Source of the DNA: a bacterium | Lineage (GTDB): Bacteria; UBP4; UBA4092; JAOAEQ01 | Direction: 5' to 3' | NCBI GenBank assembly: GCA_026416715.1 | Contig: JAOAEQ010000002.1 | Coordinates: 34,255-98,254, forward strand | Length of the DNA: 64,000 nt | Shown: positions 9,909 to 18,486 of the stretch, in pieces | Layout of the letters: every line of letters begins with the position of its first letter | Numbering within the stretch: position 1 is the first letter of the stretch | The notes under the pieces: model-generated | Databases searched by the model: none | What the model was told of the DNA's origin: nothing | Seen by the model: the letters and a program-made list of their open reading frames with translations, nothing else | Made by a program: the position numbers and the translations under genes

Positions 9909-9972
9909 AAAAAGGTTAATTTTGATAAATAAAAAGTTTTTTAATGGATTGAAAGGAGGTGTATTGCGAGAT

Positions 9973-10185
9973 ATGTTACGTTGGATAAAGCTTGGCTTAG
10001 TAACCGCATTAATGCTCAGCTTGGTAGCATTATGTATTTACGGTTGTGCGCCGAAACCACAAGAACAGCCACCGGCACCACCGCCTGCGGTTGAACAGCC
10101 AGCTCCAGTAGCACCTGATACCACTGCAGCACCAGCTGCTCCGGCAGCACCAGCACCTGCACCAGCGGCTCCGGAAAAAAAGTAA
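9973..10185 (+). CDS. small Pro/Ala-rich lipoprotein
   Basis: A 70-residue protein with a hydrophobic N-terminal segment (residues 4-24) ending in IYGC, a near-lipobox with an unusual Tyr at -2, followed by a low-complexity tail of Pro, Ala and Gln to the end. It is probably lipidated at that cysteine and anchored in a membrane, with the tail acting as a spacer; function unknown. The ATG at 9973 follows an AGGAGG site at 9954-9959 by 13 bases, while an in-frame TTG at 9964 follows it by only 4. The same frame is open back to 9871, but the promoter at 9880-9908 makes a start there unlikely. Confidence 0.65.
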   Translation: MLRWIKLGLVTALMLSLVALCIYGCAPKPQEQPPAPPPAVEQPAPVAPDTTAAPAAPAAPAPAPAAPEKK

Positions 10186-10203
10186 ATTAATCAAGTTACT
10201 CTA

Positions 10204-10276
10204 GGCAGTCATTCGTTAGAGAAGCACAAGGGAAGTTGAAATCACCTATGCGATACTCCGATGACGAATGACTGCC
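10204..10276. repeat. long-range perfect inverted repeat, 13-bp arms
   Basis: GGCAGTCATTCGT at 10204-10216 is the exact reverse complement of 10264-10276, with 47 bases between. It lies between the lipoprotein gene and the Hsp20 gene. Only TTTACC follows on the plus strand, so it is a poor terminator; it may fold in the transcript or be the ends of a tiny mobile element. Confidence 0.7.
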
Positions 10277-10289
10277 TTTACCATATTCA

Positions 10290-10817
10290 ATGTTCTACCG
10301 CACGGTTTACCATAGAAATAACTCGGTCAACCAATCTACAGATGTACTAATTCTTTCAACGGATAGTTTGAAATCTGTTAAAGATGAAGTTGCGGATCTC
10401 GATGAACTGATTGATAATATTTTCGATTCTTTTCTCCCGAGTAAACGGAAAAATATGGCGTTTATTCGGCCGCAAAAAGTTTTTTCTCCAGCGACCGATG
10501 TATATGAAACCGAATCCGAGTTAGTTATAAAACTTGAAATTGCGGGAATTAATCCGGATGCGGTAGTGGTTTCAGTTTCAAAAGATTATGTAATAATCCG
10601 TGGTGTCCGCAAAGATATTCACACACGGCATATTCGGAAATGCAGTTATCATCTAGCCGAAATAAATTACGGCGTTTTTGAACGGCACCTTCCACTTTAT
10701 ATTCCAGTAAATGAACAACTAGCAAAAGCAACTTACCAGCAAGGGTTCTTAATTATCAGTCTTCCCCGGCAAGGCTCTTCAAAAGTTAAACAAGTTACGA
10801 TCGAGTCGGAAGAATAA
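10290..10817 (+). CDS. Hsp20/alpha-crystallin family small heat-shock protein
   Basis: This 175-residue protein should hold unfolding proteins in the cytoplasm as an oligomeric chaperone. The alpha-crystallin domain begins near residue 69 (ATDVYETESELVIKLEIAG) and runs through YGVFERHLPLYIP to the strand FLIISLPR near residue 160. The N-terminal arm (residues 30-55, LDELIDNIFDSFLPSKRK) resembles the helical arm of the family, which supports the ATG at 10290, though no Shine-Dalgarno site is visible. An internal ATG at 10455 would give only 120 residues. The usual family IxI tail is replaced by VKQVTIESEE. Confidence 0.85.
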   Translation: MFYRTVYHRNNSVNQSTDVLILSTDSLKSVKDEVADLDELIDNIFDSFLPSKRKNMAFIRPQKVFSPATDVYETESELVIKLEIAGINPDAVVVSVSKDYVIIRGVRKDIHTRHIRKCSYHLAEINYGVFERHLPLYIPVNEQLAKATYQQGFLIISLPRQGSSKVKQVTIESEE

Positions 10818-10962
10818 TATTATTCATCTCACCACAGAACACGCAGAAACACAGCGAAACATTAAAATACATTTAAATAATATATACTTTTTTCCTTATT
10901 TTTTCAACGGGCTCCGTAGTAAATAATTATAGCGGTTTTTTTGTTCTTCCCCATTTTTTCGC

Positions 10963-10992
10963 TTGACGAAATGGTGTAGTTCTCGCTATATT
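10963..10992 (+). promoter_or_regulatory. sigma70-type promoter for the RpiB-like gene
   Basis: TTGACG (10963-10968) and TATATT (10987-10992) are separated by 18 bases, about 55 bases before the ATG of the sugar-phosphate isomerase. Confidence 0.6.
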
Positions 10993-11044
10993 GTTGTATT
11001 ATTATTTTAAACAAACAGTGGTATAACCCTGTGTGGGGTTCCGT

Positions 11045-11512
11045 ATGAAGATTGTTATCGGTTCAGACCACGCTGGATTCGAATTGAAAGAAACCATTAA
11101 ATCTTATTTACTTGAACTCGGACATGAAGTGAAAGATTTCGGAACGTTTGATGGTTCTACGCCGGTCGATTGGCCTGATATTGCGTTTTTAGTTGCACAA
11201 GCAGTGATGCGGGGTGAATTCGATCGCGGGATTATGATTGATGGTATCGGAACCGCTATGCCAATCGTAGCCAATCGTCTGCCGGGGATTCGCGCGATGT
11301 GTTGTTATGATGCGTTTACTACGCAAATGAGTCGAGAACATGCTGATGCAAATATCCTCTGTCTTGGCGGGTATATGACCGGTAAAGGTTTAGCGAAAAT
11401 ATTAGTTAAACAATGGCTGACTACTGAATTTCTCGGTGGTCGATATATCAAACGATTGGAGAAAGTAAAAGAACTAGAGAAAGTTCTTTATAAACCAGAA
11501 TTATTAAAATAA
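11045..11512 (+). CDS. RpiB/LacA/LacB-family sugar-phosphate isomerase, non-canonical
   Basis: The 155-residue protein has the RpiB fold signature: KIVIGSDHAGFELK at residues 2-15, then GIRAMCCYD and SREHADANILCLGG with His99 and Asn103 kept. In RpiB the catalytic Cys of ICGTGIGM is Asp66 here (MIDGIGTAM), so ordinary ribose-5-phosphate isomerase chemistry is doubtful. From memory, RpiB-like proteins of BMC loci often have Asp here. GTG at 11033 is in frame, but MKIVIGS at 11045 is the family start and has GGGG about 7 bases before it. A promoter lies at 10963. It is followed by MTA phosphorylase and the BMC-type deoxyribose-phosphate aldolase on the same strand, so it probably acts on a pentose or deoxypentose phosphate in that pathway. 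Confidence 0.85.
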   Translation: MKIVIGSDHAGFELKETIKSYLLELGHEVKDFGTFDGSTPVDWPDIAFLVAQAVMRGEFDRGIMIDGIGTAMPIVANRLPGIRAMCCYDAFTTQMSREHADANILCLGGYMTGKGLAKILVKQWLTTEFLGGRYIKRLEKVKELEKVLYKPELLK

Positions 11513-11676
11513 ATTCGAAATATCGAATATCGAAACAAAAAGATAACTATAAAACGTAAAAAACGGAAAAGCCGACAACGATACTGGTAAGTTTTGAAGT
11601 AGAGTATGTATATTTTGGTTTTTGGCATGTCTTTTATTGTTGCGACATTCGATATTTAGAATAGATTTTTACTCCT

Positions 11677-12573
11677 ATGGAAAAAGTTAATTTAGCCGTA
11701 ATTGGTGGTAGTGGATTATATCAGATGGAAGGACTAACGGAGCTGAAGGAAGTGAAACTGAAAACTCCGTTCGGTAATCCATCTGATACAATTATGATAG
11801 GCACTTTAGCAGGGATGCGGATAGCATTTTTACCTCGGCATGGTCGCGGACATCGGATTATGCCAACGGAACTGAATTCCCGGGCGAATATTTATGCGTT
11901 AAAGAAACTGGGAGTAGAACGGATTATTTCCGTGAGTGCGGTAGGTAGTTTGCGAGAAGATTATAAACCGCTCGATGTGGTTATTCCCGACCAACTCGTT
12001 GACCGAACTCGGCATCGAATACATTCAACTTTTTTTGGGAATGGAATTGTTGCTCATATTCAATTTTCTGACCCGTTCTGTCCGGATTTATCGAAATGGC
12101 TTATTCAATCCGGACAAAATCTCAATAAAACTGTCCATCCGCAGGGAACTTGGATTTGTATGGAAGGACCGGCATTCTCGACAAAAGCGGAATCGAACTT
12201 ATATCGTCAATGGGGGATGGATATTATCGGGATGACCGTGCTTCCTGAAGCGAAATTAGCGCGGGAAGCAGAAATATGTTATGCTGCAATAGCTTTGGTT
12301 ACTGATTATGATTGCTGGCATCAGACGGAAGAAACTGTTTCTGTTGAAATGGTGATTCAGAATCTGTTAGCTAATGTAGAAACGGCAAAAAATATGATTC
12401 GCAATATTATTCCCATGCTGCCGAAAGAACGGAATTGTCATTGTGCAACGGCGTTACAGTATGCAATTATAACCGACCCGAAACGGATTACTCCCGCAAT
12501 CAGGAAAAAACTAGCGTTGCTTATTGATAAATATTTACCAGAACAACCTACAAAAAAAACGCAAAGCCTGTAG
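11677..12573 (+). CDS. mtnP: S-methyl-5'-thioadenosine phosphorylase
   Basis: This enzyme splits 5'-methylthioadenosine with phosphate into adenine and 5-methylthioribose-1-phosphate. The 298-residue protein shows the phosphate-binding GGSGLY at 10-15, RHGRGHR at 54-60, MEGPAFSTKAE at 162-172, and VTDYDCWH with Asp210 and Asp212, the residues that select the 6-amino group of adenine in MTAP rather than a 6-oxopurine. Length matches the family. It could also cleave 5'-deoxyadenosine, the by-product of the radical-SAM enzymes in this window. The next enzyme of the route, MtnA, is at 23111-24124 on the same strand. The gene lies between the RpiB-like isomerase and deoC. Confidence 0.93.
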   Translation: MEKVNLAVIGGSGLYQMEGLTELKEVKLKTPFGNPSDTIMIGTLAGMRIAFLPRHGRGHRIMPTELNSRANIYALKKLGVERIISVSAVGSLREDYKPLDVVIPDQLVDRTRHRIHSTFFGNGIVAHIQFSDPFCPDLSKWLIQSGQNLNKTVHPQGTWICMEGPAFSTKAESNLYRQWGMDIIGMTVLPEAKLAREAEICYAAIALVTDYDCWHQTEETVSVEMVIQNLLANVETAKNMIRNIIPMLPKERNCHCATALQYAIITDPKRITPAIRKKLALLIDKYLPEQPTKKTQSL

Positions 12574-12988
12574 AACGTTACAACTTGTGGCTATGCAGAA
12601 AGTTTATTCGCCATTAGCGGGACTAGCGAAACGGCGGTTCATCATAACACAGCCATAAACGGCTGCGCTAAATCACTTATCCATTCGGGATAAACAACAA
12701 GCCCTGCAAAGGGCGATTGCGCTTAGTTTAGCCCAGTATGCAATGTTGGGAAATTTAGTTCGAGCAAAACGAAATAGTCCCGTCCTTGGGGCGGCTGAAT
12801 GAAAAAACATCATTTCACTGCGGAGAATGCCGAGGTGGTACAACTGGTAGAGGTAACAAACAGAACTAATTGGTTTCTCAGCAGACTCTGCGAACTCTTC
12901 GCTGGAAAATCAGGGTTTATCATCCTTTAGGGGTAAGTTGTTACTTCAGCATAACGTCAGCACGATAGATGGACTGAAATAAGGAACT
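12574..12988 (+). other. 415-bp region before deoC with several stable stems; candidate structured leader
   Basis: No reading frame is convincing, but stems are dense: a 6-bp helix TTAGCG/CGCTAA (12614-12619 with 12666-12671) closing around a CAGCC/GGCTG hairpin, GCCCT-GCAA-AGGGC near 12700, and CCGTCC-TTG-GGGCGG near 12780-12794. At 12829-12855 the sequence GCCGAGGTGGTACAACTGGT looks like the 5' half of a tRNA, but no matching anticodon or T arm follows. I could not match it to tmRNA, RNase P, SRP RNA, cobalamin riboswitch or T-box consensus. It may be a long 5' leader of deoC or an unrecognised ncRNA. Confidence 0.35.
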
Positions 12989-13882
12989 ATGAATGAACAA
13001 CAGATAAACGAATTGGTTACTGCTATAACCAGAAACGTTCTGGCGCGTCTGCAATCGGCTAAAGACTCGATTCATCAACTCCAACGTCCCACAACCGCAC
13101 TTGGTTGCAGCAACGATCCGGCTTCCTGTTCGGATTGCGGCCATTGCGCAACTAAACGAACTGATGCGGTGCAAGAATTCGTTCACGCCGGGGTAGCTCG
13201 AATCAGTTCTGCACCGCATATCGCGCAGGTTCCTGCCACCATCGCACGGTTGATTGACCATACCCTACTAAAACCAACAGCAACTCCGGATGAAATTATT
13301 CAACTCTGCCAAGAAGCGAAACAGTTTGGGTTTGCTACGGTTTGTGTAAATCCGACGTATGTTAAATTAGCTAAATCGCAATTACAAGGGAGTCCGGTTA
13401 AAGTTTGCACAGTGGTAGGGTTTCCGTTAGGCGCCACGTCAACCACTGCTAAAGTCTGCGAGACCTTGCAAGCGATAATTGACGGTGCCGATGAAATCGA
13501 TATGGTGATTAATATCGGGTTGCTTAAAGGAGGTCGGCTGAAAGAAGTTGAAGAAGATATCCGCGCGGTTAAACAAGCTTGTCAAGGACGAATCCTAAAA
13601 GTTATTATCGAAACTGCGCTGCTCTCTGATGAGGAGAAAGTTACCGCTTCAATTCTGGCGAAAGCGGCTGGAGCGGATTTCGTTAAAACTTCGACAGGGT
13701 TCTCTTCCGGCGGTGCTACGGTTAAAGATGTCGCGCTGATGCGAAAAGCGGTCGGTCCGGAAATGGGCGTTAAAGCCTCCGGCGGGATTCGGGATTTAGC
13801 TACCGCAGAACAAATGGTACAAGCTGGTGCAACCCGACTGGGCACTAGCGCAAGTATTGCAATCGTGAAAGGAACGCAATAA
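12989..13882 (+). CDS. deoC: deoxyribose-phosphate aldolase with BMC targeting-type N-terminus
   Basis: The enzyme splits 2-deoxyribose-5-phosphate into glyceraldehyde-3-phosphate and acetaldehyde. The DERA core starts near residue 83; Asp171 ([10 protein letters not shown]), the Schiff-base Lys233 ([11 protein letters not shown]) and Lys262 ([10 protein letters not shown]) are present, so it should be active. It is 297 residues against about 220-260 for plain DeoC. The extra N-terminus has an amphipathic helix at 1-21 ([20 protein letters not shown]) of the kind that targets enzymes to microcompartments, a linker, then Cys40, Cys47, Cys50 and Cys53 (C-x6-C-x2-C-x2-C), a possible metal or Fe-S site. 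Neighbours on the same strand are the RpiB-like isomerase, mtnP and hpt; pnp, deoB and a BMC vertex protein follow within 14 kb. Confidence 0.92.
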   Translation: MNEQQINELVTAITRNVLARLQSAKDSIHQLQRPTTALGCSNDPASCSDCGHCATKRTDAVQEFVHAGVARISSAPHIAQVPATIARLIDHTLLKPTATPDEIIQLCQEAKQFGFATVCVNPTYVKLAKSQLQGSPVKVCTVVGFPLGATSTTAKVCETLQAIIDGADEIDMVINIGLLKGGRLKEVEEDIRAVKQACQGRILKVIIETALLSDEEKVTASILAKAAGADFVKTSTGFSSGGATVKDVALMRKAVGPEMGVKASGGIRDLATAEQMVQAGATRLGTSASIAIVKGTQ

Positions 13883-14032
13883 GAAATCTCGGTTGTGAAC
13901 AGTACAATACCAAATGCCTAAATCCCCATGCTAATAAATGACCCATGTCAAAACAATCATATATGATCTGGAATTTGAAATTTGACATTATTACCTTAGA
14001 GAACATGCTCGAAAAATTAAGCTTGTGGATAT

Positions 14033-14572
14033 ATGTATTCTGATATAGAAAAAATATTATTAACCGAAGAACAGCTGCAAACGCGAATTAAAGAGCTCGG
14101 TGCCCAAATTTCACAAGATTATGTCGGGAAAAATCCGTTGTTAATCTCGGTACTTAAAGGGTCGATTATATTTTTATCTGATTTACTCCGTTGTATCACA
14201 ATCCCTTGTACTTTCGATTTAATGACGGTCAGCAGCTATGGGAAAAAAACGCATTCTTCCGGATCGGTTAAACTCGTCATGGATTTAAAACAAGATGTAG
14301 CTAATCAGCACGTTCTGATTATCGAAGATATCTTCGATACCGGAAGAACAATATACTATATCCTTGAACATATCAAACTCCGAAATCCAGCAAGCGTAAA
14401 AACCTGCGTTCTCTTAAACAAACTTGCTCCACGTGAGATAAATATTCATCTCGATTATATCGGATTCAATATTCCGAATGAATTTGTTGTTGGATATGGT
14501 CTTGATTACGGTGAATTCTATCGAAATCTACCGTATGTTTGTGTTCTCAAACCAGAAGTATACCAAAAGTAG
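14033..14572 (+). CDS. hpt: hypoxanthine(-guanine) phosphoribosyltransferase
   Basis: This enzyme salvages hypoxanthine or guanine with PRPP to IMP or GMP in the cytoplasm. The 179-residue protein has the PRPP-binding motif IIEDIFDTGRT near residues 102-112, the SVLKGSIIFLSDLLR loop, and the VSSYGKKTHSSG flexible loop typical of HPRT. Length matches the family. It lies 150 bases after deoC on the same strand and would recycle the purine base released by the nucleoside phosphorylase at 24601, so it fits the nucleoside-salvage theme. No clear Shine-Dalgarno site is seen before the ATG. Confidence 0.93.
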   Translation: MYSDIEKILLTEEQLQTRIKELGAQISQDYVGKNPLLISVLKGSIIFLSDLLRCITIPCTFDLMTVSSYGKKTHSSGSVKLVMDLKQDVANQHVLIIEDIFDTGRTIYYILEHIKLRNPASVKTCVLLNKLAPREINIHLDYIGFNIPNEFVVGYGLDYGEFYRNLPYVCVLKPEVYQK

Positions 14573-14797
14573 CGGCTTACTTTATTGACTCCACCTAATC
14601 TCAAAATGTATGGGCTAAAGTCCGATATTATCAAGCTAGTGGGAACTCAGTTCAATAGAATAAATCCCTATGAGCTTCAGTTCGGGGTAACTGGTACCTA
14701 AACCACGTTGGGAGTGAATCCCGAATCTCTTGATCCCGCAAGGCTGGAAACAAAAAATGGATATTCCCTATTGTAAAATTTGAGGGATATCTACGAA

Positions 14798-15793
14798 ATG
14801 AATCAATCTGCTACGCTAGAGTTAACCGGTAGGGAAATAACATTGGCAAAAAAGATTACCTTAACAATTGATTCTACCGCACCCAAAATTCGGATAGACC
14901 TTTTTTTAGCTAAACAACCTGAACTAGGACTATCAAGAGCACGCATTCAATCCCTGTTGGCCCAAGGATTAATCAAAGTTAACGGGAAAACAGTTAAACC
15001 GAGTTATCAACTCCGGACTAACGATTGTATTGACATTATAATTCCTGAACCGGAACCATTAACGATTGAATCAGAACAAATTCCGCTTGATATCTATTAT
15101 GAAGATGAACAAGTTATCGTTATCAATAAACCGGCGGGGATGGTTGTTCATCCAGCAGCTGGAGTTAAAAAAGGAACGTTGGTTAACGCGTTGTTAGCGC
15201 ATTGCAAAGGTTTATCCGGCATCGGCGGAATCCAGCGACCGGGAATTGTTCATCGATTGGATAAAGGGACTTCCGGTTTACTCATGGTCGCTAAAACCGA
15301 TTTTGCGCATCAGATATTATCTGCACAGTTGAAAGAACGTAGTATAACCCGAAAATATTTAGCGTTAGTTTATGGGAAAGTAGAACCGAATGAAGGATAT
15401 ATCGAGACCAAAATCGGTCGGCATCCAAAAAACCGGAAAAAAATGGCGGTTGTAACTCAGGGCGGAAGAATTGCAGGCACCTATTATAACGTTATCCAAT
15501 ATTTTTATTCTGGATTTACCTTAGTTGAATGCAAATTAACTACCGGCAGAACACATCAGATTCGAGTCCATTTATCTTACGTCGGACATCCAATTGTTGG
15601 CGATACAACCTATGGGAGCAAAAAAACCAGAAAACTTCCAGCCAACCTAGAATCAGCGGTTAAACAACTGAACGGAATCGCACTCCACGCACAAACGCTC
15701 GGATTTAACCATCCGATAACCAAAACATACCTCGAATTTACTGCTCCGTTACCTCAAAAATTCCAAGAGCTTATTTCTTTACTATCAAATTAA
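14798..15793 (+). CDS. RluD-family large-subunit rRNA pseudouridine synthase
   Basis: The protein isomerises specific uridines in 23S rRNA to pseudouridine. An S4 RNA-binding domain occupies about residues 22-75 (RIDLFLAKQPELGLSRARIQ), and the catalytic domain follows with the motif GIVHRLDKGTSG, whose Asp is the nucleophile. GRTHQIRVHLSYVGHPIVGD is the usual RluA-type motif. At 331 residues it has family length. I choose ATG 14798 with GAGGG 11 bases upstream; an in-frame TTG at 14780 would add six residues. Which RluA/C/D position it modifies cannot be told. Confidence 0.9.
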   Translation: MNQSATLELTGREITLAKKITLTIDSTAPKIRIDLFLAKQPELGLSRARIQSLLAQGLIKVNGKTVKPSYQLRTNDCIDIIIPEPEPLTIESEQIPLDIYYEDEQVIVINKPAGMVVHPAAGVKKGTLVNALLAHCKGLSGIGGIQRPGIVHRLDKGTSGLLMVAKTDFAHQILSAQLKERSITRKYLALVYGKVEPNEGYIETKIGRHPKNRKKMAVVTQGGRIAGTYYNVIQYFYSGFTLVECKLTTGRTHQIRVHLSYVGHPIVGDTTYGSKKTRKLPANLESAVKQLNGIALHAQTLGFNHPITKTYLEFTAPLPQKFQELISLLSN

Positions 15794-16127
15794 CCCGAAG
15801 TTTGAATTAGAACCGATACTCACTTGCAGCAGGATTTTTCGTTTTAAGCGGAGTATCCCAATGGATATCGAAATTCCAGGCTATTCACTATCGAACTAAC
15901 TCGCCCAGTGTTTCAGCTCGATTGTGGTACCATACACTTGCGGTAAAATTGTGGTTCACTACACTACGATGTGTCCTGCGTTATGGTATGATAAAGGGTG
16001 CGGTTTTGTTTCAAACTATTTACCTCTATAGAAAGATAGTCTTTACAATAAGTCAGTTAAATTTTTTTGGACAGTAGTGAAATATAATCAAAATCAATTT
16101 TTTTCGCATTTTTTTGTAGGGTTTTAT
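15794..16127. other. gene-free stretch
   Basis: No convincing gene, RNA or repeat is visible between the pseudouridine synthase and the small membrane-protein frame. Short T-rich runs follow 16060, but there is no clear stem before them. Confidence 0.5.
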
Positions 16128-16607
16128 ATGGTCTATTCCCGTCTATATATAAGAGGAGCAGGTTACGGAATTATTAACCCCAATATTTTAGCGATACCGA
16201 TTAGTGCGGTGGTGCCTACGCTTTCTTCTTGGCAAGTAAACTTTATGCAGAAACTTAAAAAGGTAATTAGTGATTATATTTTAAAATTTATATTTTGGTT
16301 TTACTTTTTCTTCGTAATAATACATACAATGCTGGTGGGTTATTGGGATGGCAGGGCTCGGTGGAATACCTGGAATAGTTTTGGAATGGACATTGGGATG
16401 TTGATTATTAATATATCTATGATTTATCTTATCAAGGTTGCTCGTCAAGAAGGCAGAATAAGAAGCATTAAGAGCAGCAAAAAATATAAACAATTTGTCA
16501 TAATTACAATCGTAATATTTATTGTAAGTTATACTGTAGGCTTTATTTTTTGGCATAAAGTATGGCAGTTTCTTAAGTTTTTAGTACAACTGCAGCATAG
16601 AATATGA
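16128..16607 (+). CDS. possible small membrane protein
   Basis: An open frame of 159 codons from ATG 16128 (GTAGGG lies 8 bases before it) encodes about three hydrophobic segments: near residues 53-72 (FIFWFYFFFVIIHTMLVGYW), 85-103 (MDIGMLIINISMIYLIKV) and 124-143. The loops are rich in Lys and Arg (RSIKSSKKYKQ). I do not recognise a family. The frame is AT-rich and isolated, and a GTG at 16077 or an ATG at 16245 could also be the start. The pattern of hydrophobic helices with basic loops favours a real inner-membrane protein, but the call is uncertain. Confidence 0.4.
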   Translation: MVYSRLYIRGAGYGIINPNILAIPISAVVPTLSSWQVNFMQKLKKVISDYILKFIFWFYFFFVIIHTMLVGYWDGRARWNTWNSFGMDIGMLIINISMIYLIKVARQEGRIRSIKSSKKYKQFVIITIVIFIVSYTVGFIFWHKVWQFLKFLVQLQHRI

Positions 16608-16671
16608 AATTTCCCATGCATTTATTGTGCGCTTGAGAAACGGGTGATACGAACGGATTCATTTCAAATTT

Positions 16672-16720
16672 AGCCCCGTTAAACGGGGTAAACATTTAGT
16701 TTTACCCCGACAAAGTCGGG
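16672..16720. repeat. two adjacent short palindromes
   Basis: CCCCGTT-AAACGGGG at about 16674-16688 and CCCGAC-AAA-GTCGGG at about 16706-16720 lie in the gap between the membrane-protein frame and pgk. They resemble short REP-like palindromes; neither is followed by a clear U-tract. Confidence 0.5.
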
Positions 16721-16879
16721 AATTTCAAAACGAAAATTTGCACACTGCTAACTTTGCCATTTAAACTGATTGATATGGTTTCTTATGTTCAGGAAGGCTT
16801 CGGGAATGTTTTAGCTACTAGCGGTTCTCTGACCTCTAACTTATGGCATCTGACCTCGAAGCAGGTAATAGATAATAAA

Positions 16880-16912
16880 AAGAGCAAAGTCCGAATTTCG
16901 GACTTTGCTCTT
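16880..16912 (-). terminator. rho-independent terminator of pgk
   Basis: A perfect 16-bp inverted repeat (16880-16895 and 16897-16912) with a one-base centre is followed on the minus strand by TTTTATTATC. It lies about 54 bases beyond the pgk stop codon. Confidence 0.85.
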
Positions 16913-16965
16913 GCATAGCATCCATTTAAATCCGCTGGCTATTTTATGCCCGTCTGAATCTGTTA

Positions 16966-18153
16966 TTATTTGTTCGTTAACGCTGCCACGCCTGGTAATT
17001 CGATTCCTTCCAAAAACTCTAACGACGCACCGCCTCCGGTAGAAACATGGCTCATTTTATCGATATACCCTGCTTTTTCGAGCGCTGCAATTGAATCACC
17101 ACCACCGATGATAGTTACCGCACCGGATTCACCAACGAGTTTCGCTATCGCATTGGTTCCTTTAGCAAACGGTTCCATTTCAAACACACCGAGCGGACCA
17201 TTCCAGACAATCGTTTTCGCTTTCTTAATTTCACTAGCAAACTTCTCGATGGTTGCCGGACCGATATCCATTCCCATCCATCCTTCAGGAATCTTGCCTT
17301 GAACCACAGTTTGCACATTCGCATCCGGCGCAAAGTTATCAGCTATAATATGGTCTATCGGCAGCAGTAACGGAATACCTTTTTCATTCGCTTTCGCAAG
17401 AATCTCTTTCGCTAACGGAATCTGGTCTTCTTCAATGAGCGATTTGCCAATACTTCCCCCTTGCGCTTTTAGGAACGTATACGCCATCCCGCCACCGATA
17501 ATCAGGCTGTCAACTTTATTAAGCAGATTTTTAATAACCCCGATTTTCGTTGAAACTTTCGCGCCACCGAGTATAGCAAGGAATGGACGTGCCGGATTTT
17601 CTAACGCTTTTCCAAGATAATCAATTTCTTTTTTCATCAGGAAACCCGCTACTGCCGGCTGGATATATTTAGCGACTCCTTCAGTTGAAGCATGCGCGCG
17701 ATGCGCTGACCCGAACGCATCGTTGACATAGACATCGCCGAGTTTCGCTAGTTTCCGAGCAAATTCCGGGTCATTTTTCTCTTCTTCTGCATAGAACCGG
17801 ACGTTTTCAAGTAACACGACCTCGCCTTCTTTCATCGCGTTCACCACAGATTCAACTTGCGGTCCAATACAGTCATCTAGTTTTATCACCGGTTTCCCGA
17901 GCAACTCACTTAACCGTTTCCCAATCGGAGTTAACCGATATTTTTCATCTACTTTCCCTTTCGGCCGACCGAGATGCGACATCAGAATCGCTTTCCCGCC
18001 TTTTTCGATGATATATTGAATAGTTGGCAACGATGCACGAATCCGAGTATCATCCGTGATATTTCCTTGTTCATCCTGCGGAACATTGAAATCTACCCGA
18101 ACTAAAACGCGTTTCCCTTTAAGCTCAATATCTGATATACATAGTTTATTCAT
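16966..18153 (-). CDS. pgk: phosphoglycerate kinase
   Basis: The glycolytic enzyme that exchanges phosphate between 1,3-bisphosphoglycerate and ADP. The 395-residue protein shows [12 protein letters not shown] at the start, [10 protein letters not shown], the hinge region and the C-terminal nucleotide motif [13 protein letters not shown]. Length is typical. The start is MNKLCIS at 18153, which has GGAGGG 8 bases upstream; the frame opens 15 bases earlier without a better site. It stands alone on the minus strand with its own terminator, away from other glycolytic genes. It could use the glyceraldehyde-3-phosphate made by the aldolase after GAPDH. Confidence 0.97.
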   Translation of the reverse strand: MNKLCISDIELKGKRVLVRVDFNVPQDEQGNITDDTRIRASLPTIQYIIEKGGKAILMSHLGRPKGKVDEKYRLTPIGKRLSELLGKPVIKLDDCIGPQVESVVNAMKEGEVVLLENVRFYAEEEKNDPEFARKLAKLGDVYVNDAFGSAHRAHASTEGVAKYIQPAVAGFLMKKEIDYLGKALENPARPFLAILGGAKVSTKIGVIKNLLNKVDSLIIGGGMAYTFLKAQGGSIGKSLIEEDQIPLAKEILAKANEKGIPLLLPIDHIIADNFAPDANVQTVVQGKIPEGWMGMDIGPATIEKFASEIKKAKTIVWNGPLGVFEMEPFAKGTNAIAKLVGESGAVTIIGGGDSIAALEKAGYIDKMSHVSTGGGASLEFLEGIELPGVAALTNK

Positions 18154-18486
18154 AAGTTTTCCCTCCAATAATACATGGTTTGACTATAGTTTAGGTGATT
18201 ATTGTATATAGAAATCGCTAAATTCGTCAACTGTTTATGATTAGAATCAGAAGTCTAACAAAATATTAAATAATCGAAATTTTAAATAAAATTCCTGGTC
18301 TACACGATGCTGGATGGTAATTCTTTTTGTTTGAGTTCGCATAAATCTACCTCTTTATGCGAATTTGCGAAAAATATCTTTAGCATAATTCTGACAATTT
18401 GAAACAATTCGTTGAGTTGAATTATTCCTACTAGAGCATAATACAAGTTAAATATATTTAATCTTTAACGTATGTAAAATCAGGAT
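18154..18486. other. 333-bp gap holding the pgk promoter region and an inverted repeat
   Basis: No gene is visible. A perfect 10-bp inverted repeat with an 8-base loop lies at 18336-18345 and 18354-18363. It lacks a U-tract on either strand, so it is not a clear terminator for the minus-strand glycosyltransferase that ends at 18487. Confidence 0.5.

Noticed and set aside
11677..12573. purine nucleoside phosphorylase of the PNP type
   Set aside because: The DYDCWH motif and MEGPAFSTKAE favour MTA phosphorylase rather than a second 6-oxopurine PNP.
12829..12855. tRNA gene
   Set aside because: Only a 5' half-like segment; no acceptor partner, anticodon stem or T arm follows, so it is not listed as a tRNA.
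12574..12988. tmRNA, RNase P RNA, SRP RNA, cobalamin riboswitch or T-box
   Set aside because: None of their conserved cores could be found on either strand.
12941..13261. 106-residue minus-strand frame over deoC
   Set aside because: Shadow of the DeoC N-terminal extension; the plus-strand frame carries the aldolase motifs.
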